Of a stretch of DNA of 64,000 bases, positions 17,253 through 27,196 are shown piece by piece. This DNA is from Glycomyces terrestris (lineage in GTDB: Bacteria > Actinomycetota > Actinomycetes > Mycobacteriales > Micromonosporaceae): positions 248,001 to 312,000 of the forward strand of contig NZ_RSEB01000005.1 of the NCBI RefSeq assembly GCF_003933745.1, given 5' to 3'. The notes beneath the pieces are model-generated. The model did not search any database. It saw only the letters and a program-made list of their open reading frames with translations, and was not told the origin of the DNA. The position numbers and the translations under genes are program-made. How positions within the stretch are numbered: the stretch's first letter is position 1; the number at the start of each line of letters is the position of its first letter.

Positions 17253-17453
17253 GAGCCGGAGTCTATCCGCCGATTCCCGGAGCCGGACGAGCGGCTCCAG
17301 TACAAGCGTGGCATATTCCGGCGTTTCATCACCATATGTCACGACCGTTCGGGGGTAACGACGCGATTTCATCCGAACGGAGGAAGCACATGTGGTCAGC
17401 AGGCCCATCCGGGTACCGCGAAGGGTCACCGGGCGGCCACGAGCGGTCCACAG

Positions 17454-17492
17454 CGGATCGCAGATCCCATAGGATGCGGGACCTGCGATCCG
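17454..17492 (-). terminator. inverted repeat after prfB
   Basis: A 10-bp perfect inverted repeat (CGGATCGCAG at 17454-17463, complement 17483-17492) with a partly self-complementary 19-base spacer starts 3 bases after the prfB stop. It is the probable prfB terminator, separating it from ftsE. Confidence 0.6.
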
Positions 17493-17495
17493 GGG

Positions 17496-18614
17496 CTAGG
17501 CGCCGGCCTTCTCGCCGCTCTTGCGCCAGCGGATGCCCGCCTCCAGGAAGCCGTCGATGTTGCCGTCGTAGACGCCCTTGACGTCGGCGGTCTCGAAGCC
17601 GGTGCGCAGGTCCTTGACCATCTGGTACGGGTGCTCGACGTAGGAGCGCATCTGGTCGCCCCACGAGGCGGTGGCCGAGCCGCGCAGCTCGTCGACCTTC
17701 GCCCGCTCCTCGTCGCGGGTGCGCTGGAGGAGCTTGGCCTTGAGGACGGCCATCGCGGTGGCCTTGTTCTGGAGCTGCGAGCGCTCGTTCTGGCAGGAGA
17801 CGACGATCCCGGTCGGGAGGTGGGTCAGGCGCACCGCCGAGTCGGTGGTGTTCACGCCCTGGCCGCCGGGGCCGGAGGAGCGGTAGACGTCCACGCGGAT
17901 CTCGTCCTCGGGGATGTCCTCGATCTCGTCGGTCTGCTCCAGGGCCGGGACGACCTCGACCGCGGCGAACCCGGTCTGGCGGCGGCCCTGGTTGTCGTAT
18001 TTCGAGATGCGGACGACGCGGTGCGTGCCCTGCTCGACCGAGAGGTGCCCGTAGGCGTAGGGGCCCTTGACGGCGAAGGTCGCCGAGCGGATGCCGGCCT
18101 CCTCGGCGTAGGAGACGTCGTACACCTCGGTGCCGAAGCCGTGCGGCTCCGACCAGCGCAGGTACATGCGCATGAGCTGCTCGGCGAAGTCGCAGGCGTC
18201 CGCGCCGCCGGCGCCGGAGCGCACGGTCACGACGCAGTCGCGCTCGTCGTACTCGCCGGACAGGAGGGTGCGGACCTCGAGCTCGTCGACGGCCTTGCGG
18301 ATGGACGCGAGCTCGGCGCCGGCCTCGGCGGCCGCGCTCGGGTCGTCCTCGGCGTCGGCCAGCTCGAACAGGACCTCGACGTCGTCCATGCGCCCGTGGA
18401 GCGAGGCGAGCTTCTTCAGCTCGGCCTGGACGTAGGAGAGGCGGGAGGTGAGCTTTTGGGCGTGATCGGGGTCGTCCCACAGCCCGGGGTCGGCGGCCGC
18501 GGCCTCGAGCTCGGCCAGTTCGCGCCTGAGCGCAGGGAGGTCGAGGACGGCCTCGACGCTGGCGAGGGTCGCCTTGAGTTCGCGGAGATCGGCTGAAACA
18601 TCGACACTGGTCAC
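17496..18614 (-). CDS. prfB: peptide chain release factor 2 (variant recognition motif)
   Basis: This 372-residue class I release factor for UGA and UAA is full length, with the catalytic GGQ at residues 250-252 ([15 protein letters not shown]). The C-terminal signature [11 protein letters not shown] and the RF2 ending [10 protein letters not shown] are present. There is no internal UGA, so the autoregulatory frameshift of E. coli prfB is absent. The anticodon-mimic tripeptide, normally SPF in RF2, reads SKY at residues 204-206 ([16 protein letters not shown]), and the usual TSF after it is TGF. The codons (TCG AAA TAC) are unambiguous. It heads the prfB-ftsE-ftsX block. Confidence 0.94.
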   Translation of the reverse strand: MTSVDVSADLRELKATLASVEAVLDLPALRRELAELEAAAADPGLWDDPDHAQKLTSRLSYVQAELKKLASLHGRMDDVEVLFELADAEDDPSAAAEAGAELASIRKAVDELEVRTLLSGEYDERDCVVTVRSGAGGADACDFAEQLMRMYLRWSEPHGFGTEVYDVSYAEEAGIRSATFAVKGPYAYGHLSVEQGTHRVVRISKYDNQGRRQTGFAAVEVVPALEQTDEIEDIPEDEIRVDVYRSSGPGGQGVNTTDSAVRLTHLPTGIVVSCQNERSQLQNKATAMAVLKAKLLQRTRDEERAKVDELRGSATASWGDQMRSYVEHPYQMVKDLRTGFETADVKGVYDGNIDGFLEAGIRWRKSGEKAGA

Positions 18615-18653
18615 AACTGATCAGGGTACGCCTGTATTCGGGCTCATACGAAA

Positions 18654-18686
18654 CGGGACGCGGACCCCGCCTGGGGCCGCGTCCCG
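18654..18686 (-). terminator. terminator after the PadR-family gene
   Basis: Arms CGGGACGCGG (18654-18663) and complement (18677-18686) continue inward through a CCCC/GGGG pair with a GCCT loop and one bulged base. The hairpin is 51 bases beyond the PadR gene stop on the minus strand and upstream of prfB. Confidence 0.6.
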
Positions 18687-18736
18687 CTCCGTGCTTGATC
18701 TCGTGCGGCCCGGCTCCGCCGCCGGGCTGGTGCGCT

Positions 18737-19240
18737 CTACCGCTTCTTCAGCCAGCTGAGGGCCGAGCGGTGGTAGCCGATCGCGAACTCCATCGCGATC
18801 GCCGCGTTCGGGTCCTCGTCCGCGTAGTCCTTCGCGGCGGCACGGGCCTCTGCCAAGGCCTCCTGGTGCTGCTCGACCGCGTCGGCGAACATCTCGTCGG
18901 CGGTGTCCTTGGAGAGGTAGTCGAGGAAGGCCGTGCGCAGCGCGACGGGGTCGCGCAGCTGGCCGATGCGGGCCGGCTCGTTGAGCCAGCGGGTGAACGC
19001 CCGCTTGCCGTTGGCGCTGATCGTGTACGGCACCGAGGCGCGGGGCCCGGGCTTGCCGACGCGGACGAGGCCCGCCTCGGCGAGGGCCGGGAGTTCACGG
19101 TAGACCTGCGAGCGCGTCATGGTCCAGTACGGACCGAGGCGACGGGTCGCCTCCGCCATGAGTTGTCCGCCGGTCATCGGTCCTTCGTGCAGCAAGCCCA
19201 GCAATGCTGCCGAGGTTGCGTTGAGTTCTTTTCCTGCCAT
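18737..19240 (-). CDS. PadR-family transcriptional regulator
   Basis: This 167-residue winged-helix regulator has the PadR N-terminal domain (ATSAALLGLLHEGPMTGGQL and WTMTRSQVYRELPALAEAGLV) and a C-terminal helical dimerisation region (residues 95-160, PadR_C/VirR-like). Such proteins usually repress stress or efflux genes and respond to small ligands. No adjacent efflux gene suggests a target, so its regulon is unknown. The ATG at 19240 is taken because the PadR fold begins there; upstream codons look non-coding. Confidence 0.88.
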   Translation of the reverse strand: MAGKELNATSAALLGLLHEGPMTGGQLMAEATRRLGPYWTMTRSQVYRELPALAEAGLVRVGKPGPRASVPYTISANGKRAFTRWLNEPARIGQLRDPVALRTAFLDYLSKDTADEMFADAVEQHQEALAEARAAAKDYADEDPNAAIAMEFAIGYHRSALSWLKKR

Positions 19241-19470
19241 GCCCGACAGGATGCCATGTGGATGCCGCCCTGACAAGTGGACAGCTCCAATGTGTCGATA
19301 GACCCCGACCGATGGTTCATGCTGCGTGACCACGGAAAGCACTGCGAGCCTTGTGGTTCCGGCGGCGACCGATACGGTATTGCAACGCTTGATCGGAGAA
19401 TTCCAAACGTGTGATCCCCATCGCCCTCATCGCTTCGGGTGAAGCGGCGTCACTCGGCGCTCATGGATCA

Positions 19471-20811
19471 TTATCGACTGTCGCCGCCGATTTCACTTGT
19501 CGGCATGGGCGAACCGATGAGGTCCGATCCGGGCGAGTCGTCGTCGGAACCGCCCTCATTGGAGTCTCCGGATTCACCCTCTGATCCGGACATATCAGTA
19601 GATTCCTCCCCGGCGTCGGGGCTCTCCGACTCCGGCCCTTGAGGACTCGCGGACTCCGCGCCGGGCGTGCCCGACTCGCTCGGGGCCGGTTCCGTTGGGT
19701 CCCCTGAGGACTCGCCCTCGGGGGACGAGACGACCTCGGCGGACGGATCGTCGCCTTCCTCCGCATTCGGGACGTCCCGGCCCGTCATGGCCGCGACGCC
19801 CCAGACCGCCGCGGCCGCGAGCGCGATCAGGACGAGCGCGGCGACGAGGAAGCGGCCGCGGCGCGGCGCCTCGGCGGGCTCGGGCTCCGCGGCGAGCATC
19901 GCGCCGAGGGACGCCGGCTGCGTCATCTCCGGGAGGTGGGGCGTGACGGGCGCGTAGTCGAAGGAGCGGGCGGCTTCCCGTTCGCGCAGTTCGGGTTCGA
20001 TCGGCGCGGTCGCCTGGCGCGAGAGGCGCGGGGCGAGGCGGCGCAGCTCGGCGGCGACGGCGTCGAGGTCGCCGCGGGCGCGCGGGTCGAGCGACAGGAG
20101 CGACTCCACGACCTGCCACAGCTCGGGGTCGACCGCGGCCGGGCGGACCGGGATGCGCGTGAGGTGGCGCTCGACGACGTCCGTGATGGACCCGCCCCGG
20201 TAGGCGCTGTGGGCCGTGAGCGCCTCGTAGAGGACGAGCCCGAGCGCGTAGTTGTCGACGCCGGTGCTCGCGGAGTCCCCGGAGGCGACCTCGGGGGCGA
20301 TGTACTCGGGGGTGCCGTGCGAGGGCGCGGTGCGGGAGGCGGCGGCGCGGGCGATGCCGAAGTCGACGAACTTGACGCCCTCGGCGCCGTGCAGCATGAG
20401 GTTGCCGGGCTTGACGTCCGAGTGGCGGTAGCCGGAGCGGTGGATCGCCGCGAGGGTCTCGGCGGCGCTCGCGCACCGCAGCGCGGCCTCGTGCGCGGAG
20501 AGCGGCCCGTGGACGCGCAGGTGCTCGCGCAGGTCGAGGCCCTCGATGAACTCCAGGACCACCGCGCACACCGTCTCGGTGACGATGAAGTCCTTGACGC
20601 CGACCACACCCGGGTGGTCGATCGTGCGCAGGATCTCGGCCTCGGCGCGGAAGGACTCGAAGATCTCCGCCTCGCCGCGCAGCTCCTCGCGGAGGATCTT
20701 GACGGCCACCCAGTCGCCGGTGATCCGGTCGAACGCCCGCCAGACGACGCCGACCGCGCCGCGCGCGATCTCGTGCTCCAGGACGTAGCGGTCGGCCAGA
20801 ACCGTCTTCAT
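19471..20811 (-). CDS. membrane Ser/Thr protein kinase (PknB-like)
   Basis: This 446-residue kinase appears active: Lys38 in VAVKIL, catalytic Asp132 in HSDVKPGN (HRD reads HSD), DFG at 150-152 and APE in YIAPEV. After the kinase domain (about residues 8-265) comes a linker, one membrane helix near residues 325-345 (FLVAALVLIALAAAAVW), then a low-complexity Ser/Glu/Pro/Gly tail outside the cell with no PASTA repeats. The tail may sit in the wall rather than bind muropeptides. It is divergent from a PP2C phosphatase gene, likely its antagonist. GGGAG lies 5 bases before the ATG. Confidence 0.92.
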   Translation of the reverse strand: MKTVLADRYVLEHEIARGAVGVVWRAFDRITGDWVAVKILREELRGEAEIFESFRAEAEILRTIDHPGVVGVKDFIVTETVCAVVLEFIEGLDLREHLRVHGPLSAHEAALRCASAAETLAAIHRSGYRHSDVKPGNLMLHGAEGVKFVDFGIARAAASRTAPSHGTPEYIAPEVASGDSASTGVDNYALGLVLYEALTAHSAYRGGSITDVVERHLTRIPVRPAAVDPELWQVVESLLSLDPRARGDLDAVAAELRRLAPRLSRQATAPIEPELREREAARSFDYAPVTPHLPEMTQPASLGAMLAAEPEPAEAPRRGRFLVAALVLIALAAAAVWGVAAMTGRDVPNAEEGDDPSAEVVSSPEGESSGDPTEPAPSESGTPGAESASPQGPESESPDAGEESTDMSGSEGESGDSNEGGSDDDSPGSDLIGSPMPTSEIGGDSR

Positions 20812-21060
20812 GGCAGCTCCCGGGGGTGGGTGGCGAAGCGGGCTGAATCCACTGTAATCGGGACGTCACCGCAGCTCAGTGGGCAAATGGCAGGCTGGCA
20901 CGAACGGGGGATACAACTTCGGGTCGCCGCGGTGAGGATACCGGGGTTCAACGGTCGCGTGCTGTGAGTGCGGGACCACTACACTTGCGCCCATGTCCCT
21001 CGAACGGCCAAGCTTTGAACAGACAGCCGAAACTCAGTGCCGAATCAGTGGTGATCGCCT

Positions 21061-21867
21061 GTGACCGAACTGCGCTGGCGCTACGGCGCCGCCACCGACG
21101 TGGGCAAAGTCCGCGATCTGAACGAGGACTCCCACCTCGCGTCGCGGCGGCTGCTCGCGGTCGCCGACGGCGTCGGCGGCGCGGCCGCCGGGGAGGTCGC
21201 CAGCGGGGTGACGATCGCCGAGGTGACCCGGCTCGCGCGCCGCTCCCCCGCCGACGCCCACGCGGAGCTGGGCGAGGTCGTCGAGGCCGCCCGCGACCGC
21301 ATCCGGGCCGCGGTGGCCGAGAACCCCGAGTCCGAGGGCATGGCCACCACGCTCACGGGCCTGTGGCTCGGCGACGACGCGGTCGACATCGTCCACATCG
21401 GCGACTCGCGCGCCTACCAGCTCCGCGGCGAGGACTTCGTGCAGGTCACCGTCGACGACTCGTACGTGCAGCACCTGGTCGACGAGGGCGCGATCACCCC
21501 GGCCGAGGCGCAGGACCACCCCTACAAGTCCGTCGTCACCCGCGTGCTCCAGGCGAACCCCGCGCCGGCGCACTTCGAGACCCGGCCCGCGCAGATCGGC
21601 GACCGGTACATGCTGTGCTCCGACGGGCTGAGCGACGTCGTCGACGACGCCGTGATCGAGAACGTGCTGCGCGACTTCGCCGACCCGCAGGCGGCCGCCG
21701 ACGAGCTGGTGCGCCTGGCCCTGGAGGGCGGCGGCCCCGACAACGTGACCGTCGTCGTCGGCGACGTGTCGGAGCACCGCTCGCGCCGGCGCTGGCCCTG
21801 GGTCCTGGCAGCGGTCGCCGCGGTCCTGGTCGTGGCCGCGATCGCGCTGGGCCTGTACTTCCTCTGA
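21061..21867 (+). CDS. membrane-anchored PP2C-family protein phosphatase
   Basis: This 268-residue metal-dependent Ser/Thr phosphatase shows the PP2C metal-binding motifs: NEDS near residue 22, ADGVGG near 38, GDSRAY near 116, and SDGL with GPDN near the end. A C-terminal membrane helix (residues 246-266, VLAAVAAVLVVAAIALGLYF) anchors the catalytic domain on the cytoplasmic face. Divergent placement next to the PknB-like kinase suggests that the two act on the same substrates. The GTG at 21061 is the start. Confidence 0.93.
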   Translation: MTELRWRYGAATDVGKVRDLNEDSHLASRRLLAVADGVGGAAAGEVASGVTIAEVTRLARRSPADAHAELGEVVEAARDRIRAAVAENPESEGMATTLTGLWLGDDAVDIVHIGDSRAYQLRGEDFVQVTVDDSYVQHLVDEGAITPAEAQDHPYKSVVTRVLQANPAPAHFETRPAQIGDRYMLCSDGLSDVVDDAVIENVLRDFADPQAAADELVRLALEGGGPDNVTVVVGDVSEHRSRRRWPWVLAAVAAVLVVAAIALGLYFL

Positions 21868-21945
21868 GCGCACCGCCGAGGCTTCGGCGAGGGCCGCCCC
21901 GGACACCCGGGGCGGCCCTCGCCGCGTCCGGGGCCGGGCGGCGGC

Positions 21946-22638
21946 TCAGTCGAAGGCGAGGCCGAGGCTCGCGCCCTCGGCGCGGGCCGTGTACTCGAAG
22001 AACGCGGCGTCGTCGGCGGTCACGTTGGCGAGGTGGCCGTGGAGCTCGTAGCCGATGACGCCGACGAGGCGGTTCCAGGCGAGGATCAGCCGGGCGGTCT
22101 CCTCGACGGTGAAGGCGCCCTCCTCGAGCAGGACGAGCATGGCCGGGTCGATGGCGGCCGGGGGGCACTCGGGGCCGGTCAGGGGCCGCAGGCGCCCGTC
22201 GCGCTTCGCATCGGCGACGATCCGGGCGAGGACGAGGGGCATCCGGCCCGCGGTCTCGACGGTGATGTGGGGGGCGGCGTAGCCGGGCACGGGGGTGCCG
22301 AACAGGAGCGCGTACTCGTGGCGGTTGCGCAGGCTCCAGTCGCGCACGCCGCGCCAGACCCCGAGCCAGCGGTCCTCAGGCGCGTCCCCCGGCCGGTCGG
22401 CCTCGACGGCCGCGTCGCCGATCTCGCCGTAGGACTCCACGAGCAGCGCGGTGAGGAGCTCGTCGCGGCTGGCGAAGTAGCGGTAGACGGCCGAGGAGGC
22501 CATGCCGAGCTCGCGGGCGACCGAGCGCAGCGACAGGCCGGGGGCGCCGACCTCGCCGAGCTGGCGGCGGGCGGACGCCAGGATCTCCTTGGTGAGCTCG
22601 GCGCGGGCGCGTTCTCTGGCGGTTCTCGGCGCGTTCAT
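21946..22638 (-). CDS. TetR/AcrR-family repressor
   Basis: This 230-residue regulator has the TetR helix-turn-helix at about residues 10-60 (ARRQLGEVGAPGLSLRSVAR, then GMASSAVYRYFASRDEL) and a C-terminal ligand domain of the WHG type common in actinobacteria. It is divergent from a membrane-protein gene, and the 120-bp gap carries two copies of the sequence AGAGCACCGCTC, one near each promoter. Autoregulation and control of the neighbour are inferred from this. Confidence 0.92.
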   Translation of the reverse strand: MNAPRTARERARAELTKEILASARRQLGEVGAPGLSLRSVARELGMASSAVYRYFASRDELLTALLVESYGEIGDAAVEADRPGDAPEDRWLGVWRGVRDWSLRNRHEYALLFGTPVPGYAAPHITVETAGRMPLVLARIVADAKRDGRLRPLTGPECPPAAIDPAMLVLLEEGAFTVEETARLILAWNRLVGVIGYELHGHLANVTADDAAFFEYTARAEGASLGLAFD

Positions 22639-22658
22639 CAGGCCAGTGTACAGAAACG

Positions 22659-22671
22659 AGAGCACCGCTCT
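22659..22671. promoter_or_regulatory. candidate TetR operator 1
   Basis: AGAGCACCGCTCT is a palindrome with 5-bp arms around ACC. It lies 21 bases upstream of the TetR-gene ATG, suitable for autorepression. The same 12-base sequence recurs at 22712-22723. Confidence 0.6.
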
Positions 22672-22711
22672 TGCGCTGTCGGGACGCATGTGCAATCATT
22701 GCTCGCAACAG

Positions 22712-22740
22712 AGAGCACCGCTCACTAGAAGGAGCGGTGA
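22712..22740. promoter_or_regulatory. candidate TetR operator 2 with overlapping inverted repeat
   Basis: AGAGCACCGCTCA (22712-22724) repeats operator 1. Its CACCGCTC half also forms an 8-bp inverted repeat with GAGCGGTG (22732-22739). The site lies 20-47 bases upstream of the membrane-protein GTG, where it would overlap the promoter or leader. Confidence 0.5.
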
Positions 22741-22758
22741 ACCCCCGAAGGAGCACCA

Positions 22759-23436
22759 GTGCCAGTCCCCCAAGCCCCCGACTCCCGCACCCGCAGCGGC
22801 GCGATCGCGTTCGCCCTCGCGGGCGTCCTCTTCGTCGTCTACGAGGCGGTCGCGCCCCGCGAGGACCAGACGACGCTCGCGGGCGCCGAGTCCTGGACGA
22901 GCGCCGGCTGGGCCGCCGCCCACGTCGCCGCGATCCTCGGCCTCATCCTCATCCCGCTCGCGTACGGCTCGCTGCGCGCCCACCTCGAGGGCACCCGGCA
23001 CGAGCGGACCGCGTTCCTCGCCGCCACCACCGGCTACATCGGATCGGCGCTGACGATCTCGTACTACGGCGCCGAGGTCTACGGCCTCAAGGCGATCGGC
23101 GAGCGGGCCGTGGCCGACGCCGACCCGACCATGACCGAGGTCGCCGACGCGTTCCGGTTCGACCCGGTCGCCATGGCCGTCTTCGCGACCGGCCTCGCGC
23201 TCGTCGCCGTCGCCGCCGTGCTCGCGGCGGTCGCGGTGTGGCGCTCGGGCACCCTCAACCGCTGGAGCGGCGTCCCGCTCGCGGCCCTCATGGTCACGTA
23301 CCTGCCGCAGTTCTTCCTCCCCCACGCGGGCCGGATCGCCTGGGGCGCAATGGTGACGGCCGCGGCGCTGTGGCTCGCCGCCGAGATGTGGCGGGCCGCG
23401 TCGAAGGCGCCGGCGAAGGACCTGCAAGCGGTGTGA
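22759..23436 (+). CDS. multi-pass membrane protein under TetR control
   Basis: This 225-residue protein has about six hydrophobic helices (residues 11-31, 50-72, 85-105, 132-158, 168-190 and 197-215). It has no transporter or enzyme motif that I recognise; overall it resembles DUF4386-like actinobacterial membrane proteins. The GTG at 22759 has GAAGGAG 5 bases upstream. Being divergent from the TetR gene with shared operators, it is the likely regulated target, perhaps in membrane stress or efflux. Confidence 0.75.
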   Translation: MPVPQAPDSRTRSGAIAFALAGVLFVVYEAVAPREDQTTLAGAESWTSAGWAAAHVAAILGLILIPLAYGSLRAHLEGTRHERTAFLAATTGYIGSALTISYYGAEVYGLKAIGERAVADADPTMTEVADAFRFDPVAMAVFATGLALVAVAAVLAAVAVWRSGTLNRWSGVPLAALMVTYLPQFFLPHAGRIAWGAMVTAAALWLAAEMWRAASKAPAKDLQAV

Positions 23437-23488
23437 GCGAACAGGGCGGCCCCCGCGGAGGACTCCGCGGGGGCCGCCTCGTGCCGTC

Positions 23489-24412
23489 CTAAGCGGACAG
23501 TGCGATGCCGTCGAGGATGTCGTGCTCGCTGATGAGGACCGCGTCGATCCCGCTGCGCTCCATGACGGTGCGCAGCACGAGCGAGCCGCCGACGATGACG
23601 TCGGCGCGGCCCGGGTGCATCACCGGGATCGCCAGGCGCGCGGCGTGGTCGGCCGCGGCCAGGTCGGCGGTGGTCTTCGCGACCTGCTCGTACGTCAGGC
23701 GGGTCCCGTCGATCGCGTCCGCGTCGTACGCGGGCAGGCCCAGCGCGATGCCGGCGATCGTGGTCGCGGTGCCGGCGACGGCCACGAGCTCGGTCGCGGC
23801 CCGGTCCGGGTCGGCGACGGCGAGCGCGCCGTCGACGATGCCGGTGATGTCCGCGACCGCGGCCTCGATCTCGTCGGGGCGCGGCGGGTCGGAGCGCAGG
23901 TGCCGCTCGGTCATGCGGACGCAGCCGACGTCGACCGAGATCGCGGCGACGACGTCGGTGCCGGTGCCGCGCACGAACTCGGTGGAGCCGCCGCCGATGT
24001 CGATGAGGAGGCGCTGGCCGCCGTGGGCGGGGAGGGTGGCGGCGGCGCCGGTGAAGGACAGCCGGGCCTCCTCGTCGCCCGAGATGACCTCGGGGGCCTG
24101 GCCGAGGACGGATTCGACCATGGCGGTGAAGTCGGCGGCGTTGGCGGCGTCGCGGCTGGCGGAGGTGGCGACCATGCGGACCGCTTCGACGCCTTCGGCG
24201 CGGATCTGCGCGGTGTAGTCGGCGAGGGCGGCCCGGGTGCGCTCGATGGCGGCGTCGGCGAGGCGGCCGGTGCGGTCGACGCCTTCGCCGAGGCGCACGA
24301 CCTCCATGCGGCGCACGACGTCGCGGAGGCGCCCGTCCTCGCCGACGTCGGCGATGAGGAGGCGGATGGAGTTGGTGCCGCAGTCGATGCCGGCGACGCG
24401 CCGCGTGCTCAT
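23489..24412 (-). CDS. ppx: exopolyphosphatase/guanosine pentaphosphatase family protein
   Basis: This 307-residue Ppx/GppA protein has the actin-like ATPase fold. Phosphate-1 loop is GIDCGTNSIRLLIAD near residue 8; the second loop is LLIDIGGGSTEF near residue 132; VAVAGTATTIAGI closes the site. At this length it is the short actinobacterial form without the C-terminal HD domain. It hydrolyses polyphosphate or pppGpp. The ATG overlaps the TGA of the DUF501 gene (ATGA), completing the eno-ftsB-DUF501-ppx order. Confidence 0.92.
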   Translation of the reverse strand: MSTRRVAGIDCGTNSIRLLIADVGEDGRLRDVVRRMEVVRLGEGVDRTGRLADAAIERTRAALADYTAQIRAEGVEAVRMVATSASRDAANAADFTAMVESVLGQAPEVISGDEEARLSFTGAAATLPAHGGQRLLIDIGGGSTEFVRGTGTDVVAAISVDVGCVRMTERHLRSDPPRPDEIEAAVADITGIVDGALAVADPDRAATELVAVAGTATTIAGIALGLPAYDADAIDGTRLTYEQVAKTTADLAAADHAARLAIPVMHPGRADVIVGGSLVLRTVMERSGIDAVLISEHDILDGIALSA

Positions 24413-24939
24413 TCGGTCTCCTCCCGGTGGGCGCAGCTGGACTTCCGCCACCACTCGGGCAGCAGGTCGATGGCCTCGTCGCCCATGGGGCTGACGCCGG
24501 GCCCGGCGGCGAGGGCGTGGCCGACGAGGGCGTGGAGGCACTTGACGCGGTCGGGCAGGCCGCCCGCGGAGACGCCGGCGATCTCGGGGACGTCGCCGAG
24601 GCGGGCGCGGCGGGCGAGGTAGTCCTCGTGCGCGCGGCGGTGGTGCTCGGCGAGCTCGGGGTCGGCGCCGAGGCGCTCGTTCATGTCCTTCATGACGCCG
24701 CCGCCTTCGAGGCGGCCGATCGCGGAGGCGGCCTTGGGGCAGGTCAGGTAGTACGTCGTGGGGAACGGCGTGCCGTCGGGCAGGCGCGGTTCAGTCTCGA
24801 CGACGGCGGGCTGGCCGCAGGGGCAGCGCCAGGCGACGGCGTGCGCGCCGCGGATGGGGCGTCCGAGCTGGGCGGAGACGGCGGCCGCGTCGGCCTCGGT
24901 GACTTCTTGAGGCGCTTGGGGCCACGCTTCCGGCTTCAC
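24409..24939 (-). CDS. DUF501 family protein
   Basis: This 176-residue conserved actinobacterial protein is of the DUF501 family. It contains a likely metal site CPCG (near residue 38), a YYLTCPKA stretch, the family segment GGVMKDMNERLG, and CLHALVGHALAAGP with a conserved Cys and two His. The function is unknown. GTG at 24939 follows the ftsB stop by 4 bases, with GGAGTG serving as ribosome-binding site, and the gene overlaps ppx by 4 bases. The tight coupling suggests stoichiometric expression with the divisome gene. Confidence 0.9.
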   Translation of the reverse strand: MKPEAWPQAPQEVTEADAAAVSAQLGRPIRGAHAVAWRCPCGQPAVVETEPRLPDGTPFPTTYYLTCPKAASAIGRLEGGGVMKDMNERLGADPELAEHHRRAHEDYLARRARLGDVPEIAGVSAGGLPDRVKCLHALVGHALAAGPGVSPMGDEAIDLLPEWWRKSSCAHREETE

Positions 24940-24943
24940 TGGA

Positions 24944-25471
24944 TCACTCCGCTGGTTCCTCGGTTTCCTCTGGGTCGAGCTGGTCGGCGTCTTCAAAGGT
25001 AGCGGCCAGCTCCTCGTACCAGGCCTGGTCGGCCCCGGTTTCGTCGTCCTCGCCACCGGTGTGCTTGGGGTCGTCCTCGTCGATGACGATGACGAGGTCC
25101 TCGCCCGGGGGCACCAGGAGGAGGCTGGAGCGGATCTGCGCCTGGACGTACTCGGGGTCGTCCCATTTGACGCGCTCGGCCTCGAGCTCCTCGATGCGCT
25201 CCTCCTGCGCGGCCTGCTCGGCTTCGAGGCGGTTGATCTCGATGCGCTGCTCGATGTAGGTGCGCAGCGGGTACGCGTACGCGAGGGCGAGCGCGGAGAG
25301 GACGAGGGCGAGGACGGCGGCGCGGCGGGAGACCTTGCGGGCGGGCCGGTACCGCACGCGCTTGACCTCGGTGCGGCCGGCGGCGCCGGGCGCGGGACGC
25401 CGGGCGGCGCGGGTGCGGCCGGGACCGGTGGATCGTCCTCCGGGGCGGCTGGGTCGGCGGCTCGCGTTCAC
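24944..25471 (-). CDS. ftsB: septum formation initiator FtsB/DivIC
   Basis: This 175-residue bitopic division protein has a basic cytoplasmic N terminus of about 50 residues. One membrane helix (residues 51-66, AAVLALVLSALALAYAY) leads to an extracytoplasmic coiled coil (EINRLEAEQAAQEERIEELE). The DivIC/FtsB hallmark KWDDPEYVQAQIRSSLLLVPPGE follows, then an acidic tail. It would join FtsL and FtsQ at the septum. It sits between eno and DUF501, as in mycobacteria. A palindromic terminator separates it from eno. Confidence 0.9.
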   Translation of the reverse strand: MNASRRPSRPGGRSTGPGRTRAARRPAPGAAGRTEVKRVRYRPARKVSRRAAVLALVLSALALAYAYPLRTYIEQRIEINRLEAEQAAQEERIEELEAERVKWDDPEYVQAQIRSSLLLVPPGEDLVIVIDEDDPKHTGGEDDETGADQAWYEELAATFEDADQLDPEETEEPAE

Positions 25472-25512
25472 GGGCCCAGCCTAGTCGATGCGCTCCGGCC
25501 CCGAAGCGCTCG

Positions 25513-25544
25513 AAGGCCCCCGCGCCGTACGGCGCGGGGGCCTT
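25513..25544 (-). terminator. terminator between eno and ftsB
   Basis: A 32-base perfect palindrome (arm AAGGCCCCCGCGCCGT) lies 31 bases past the eno stop on the minus strand. It should stop or reduce transcription from the highly expressed eno gene into ftsB. Confidence 0.85.
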
Positions 25545-25574
25545 CCGATCCGTTCGAGAGCTTCGGCTGTGCCG

Positions 25575-27196
<1,622 letters not shown>

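Noticed and set aside
17496-18614. Programmed +1 frameshift in prfB
   Set aside because: The gene is one continuous frame with no in-frame UGA or CUU-TGA slippery site near its start.
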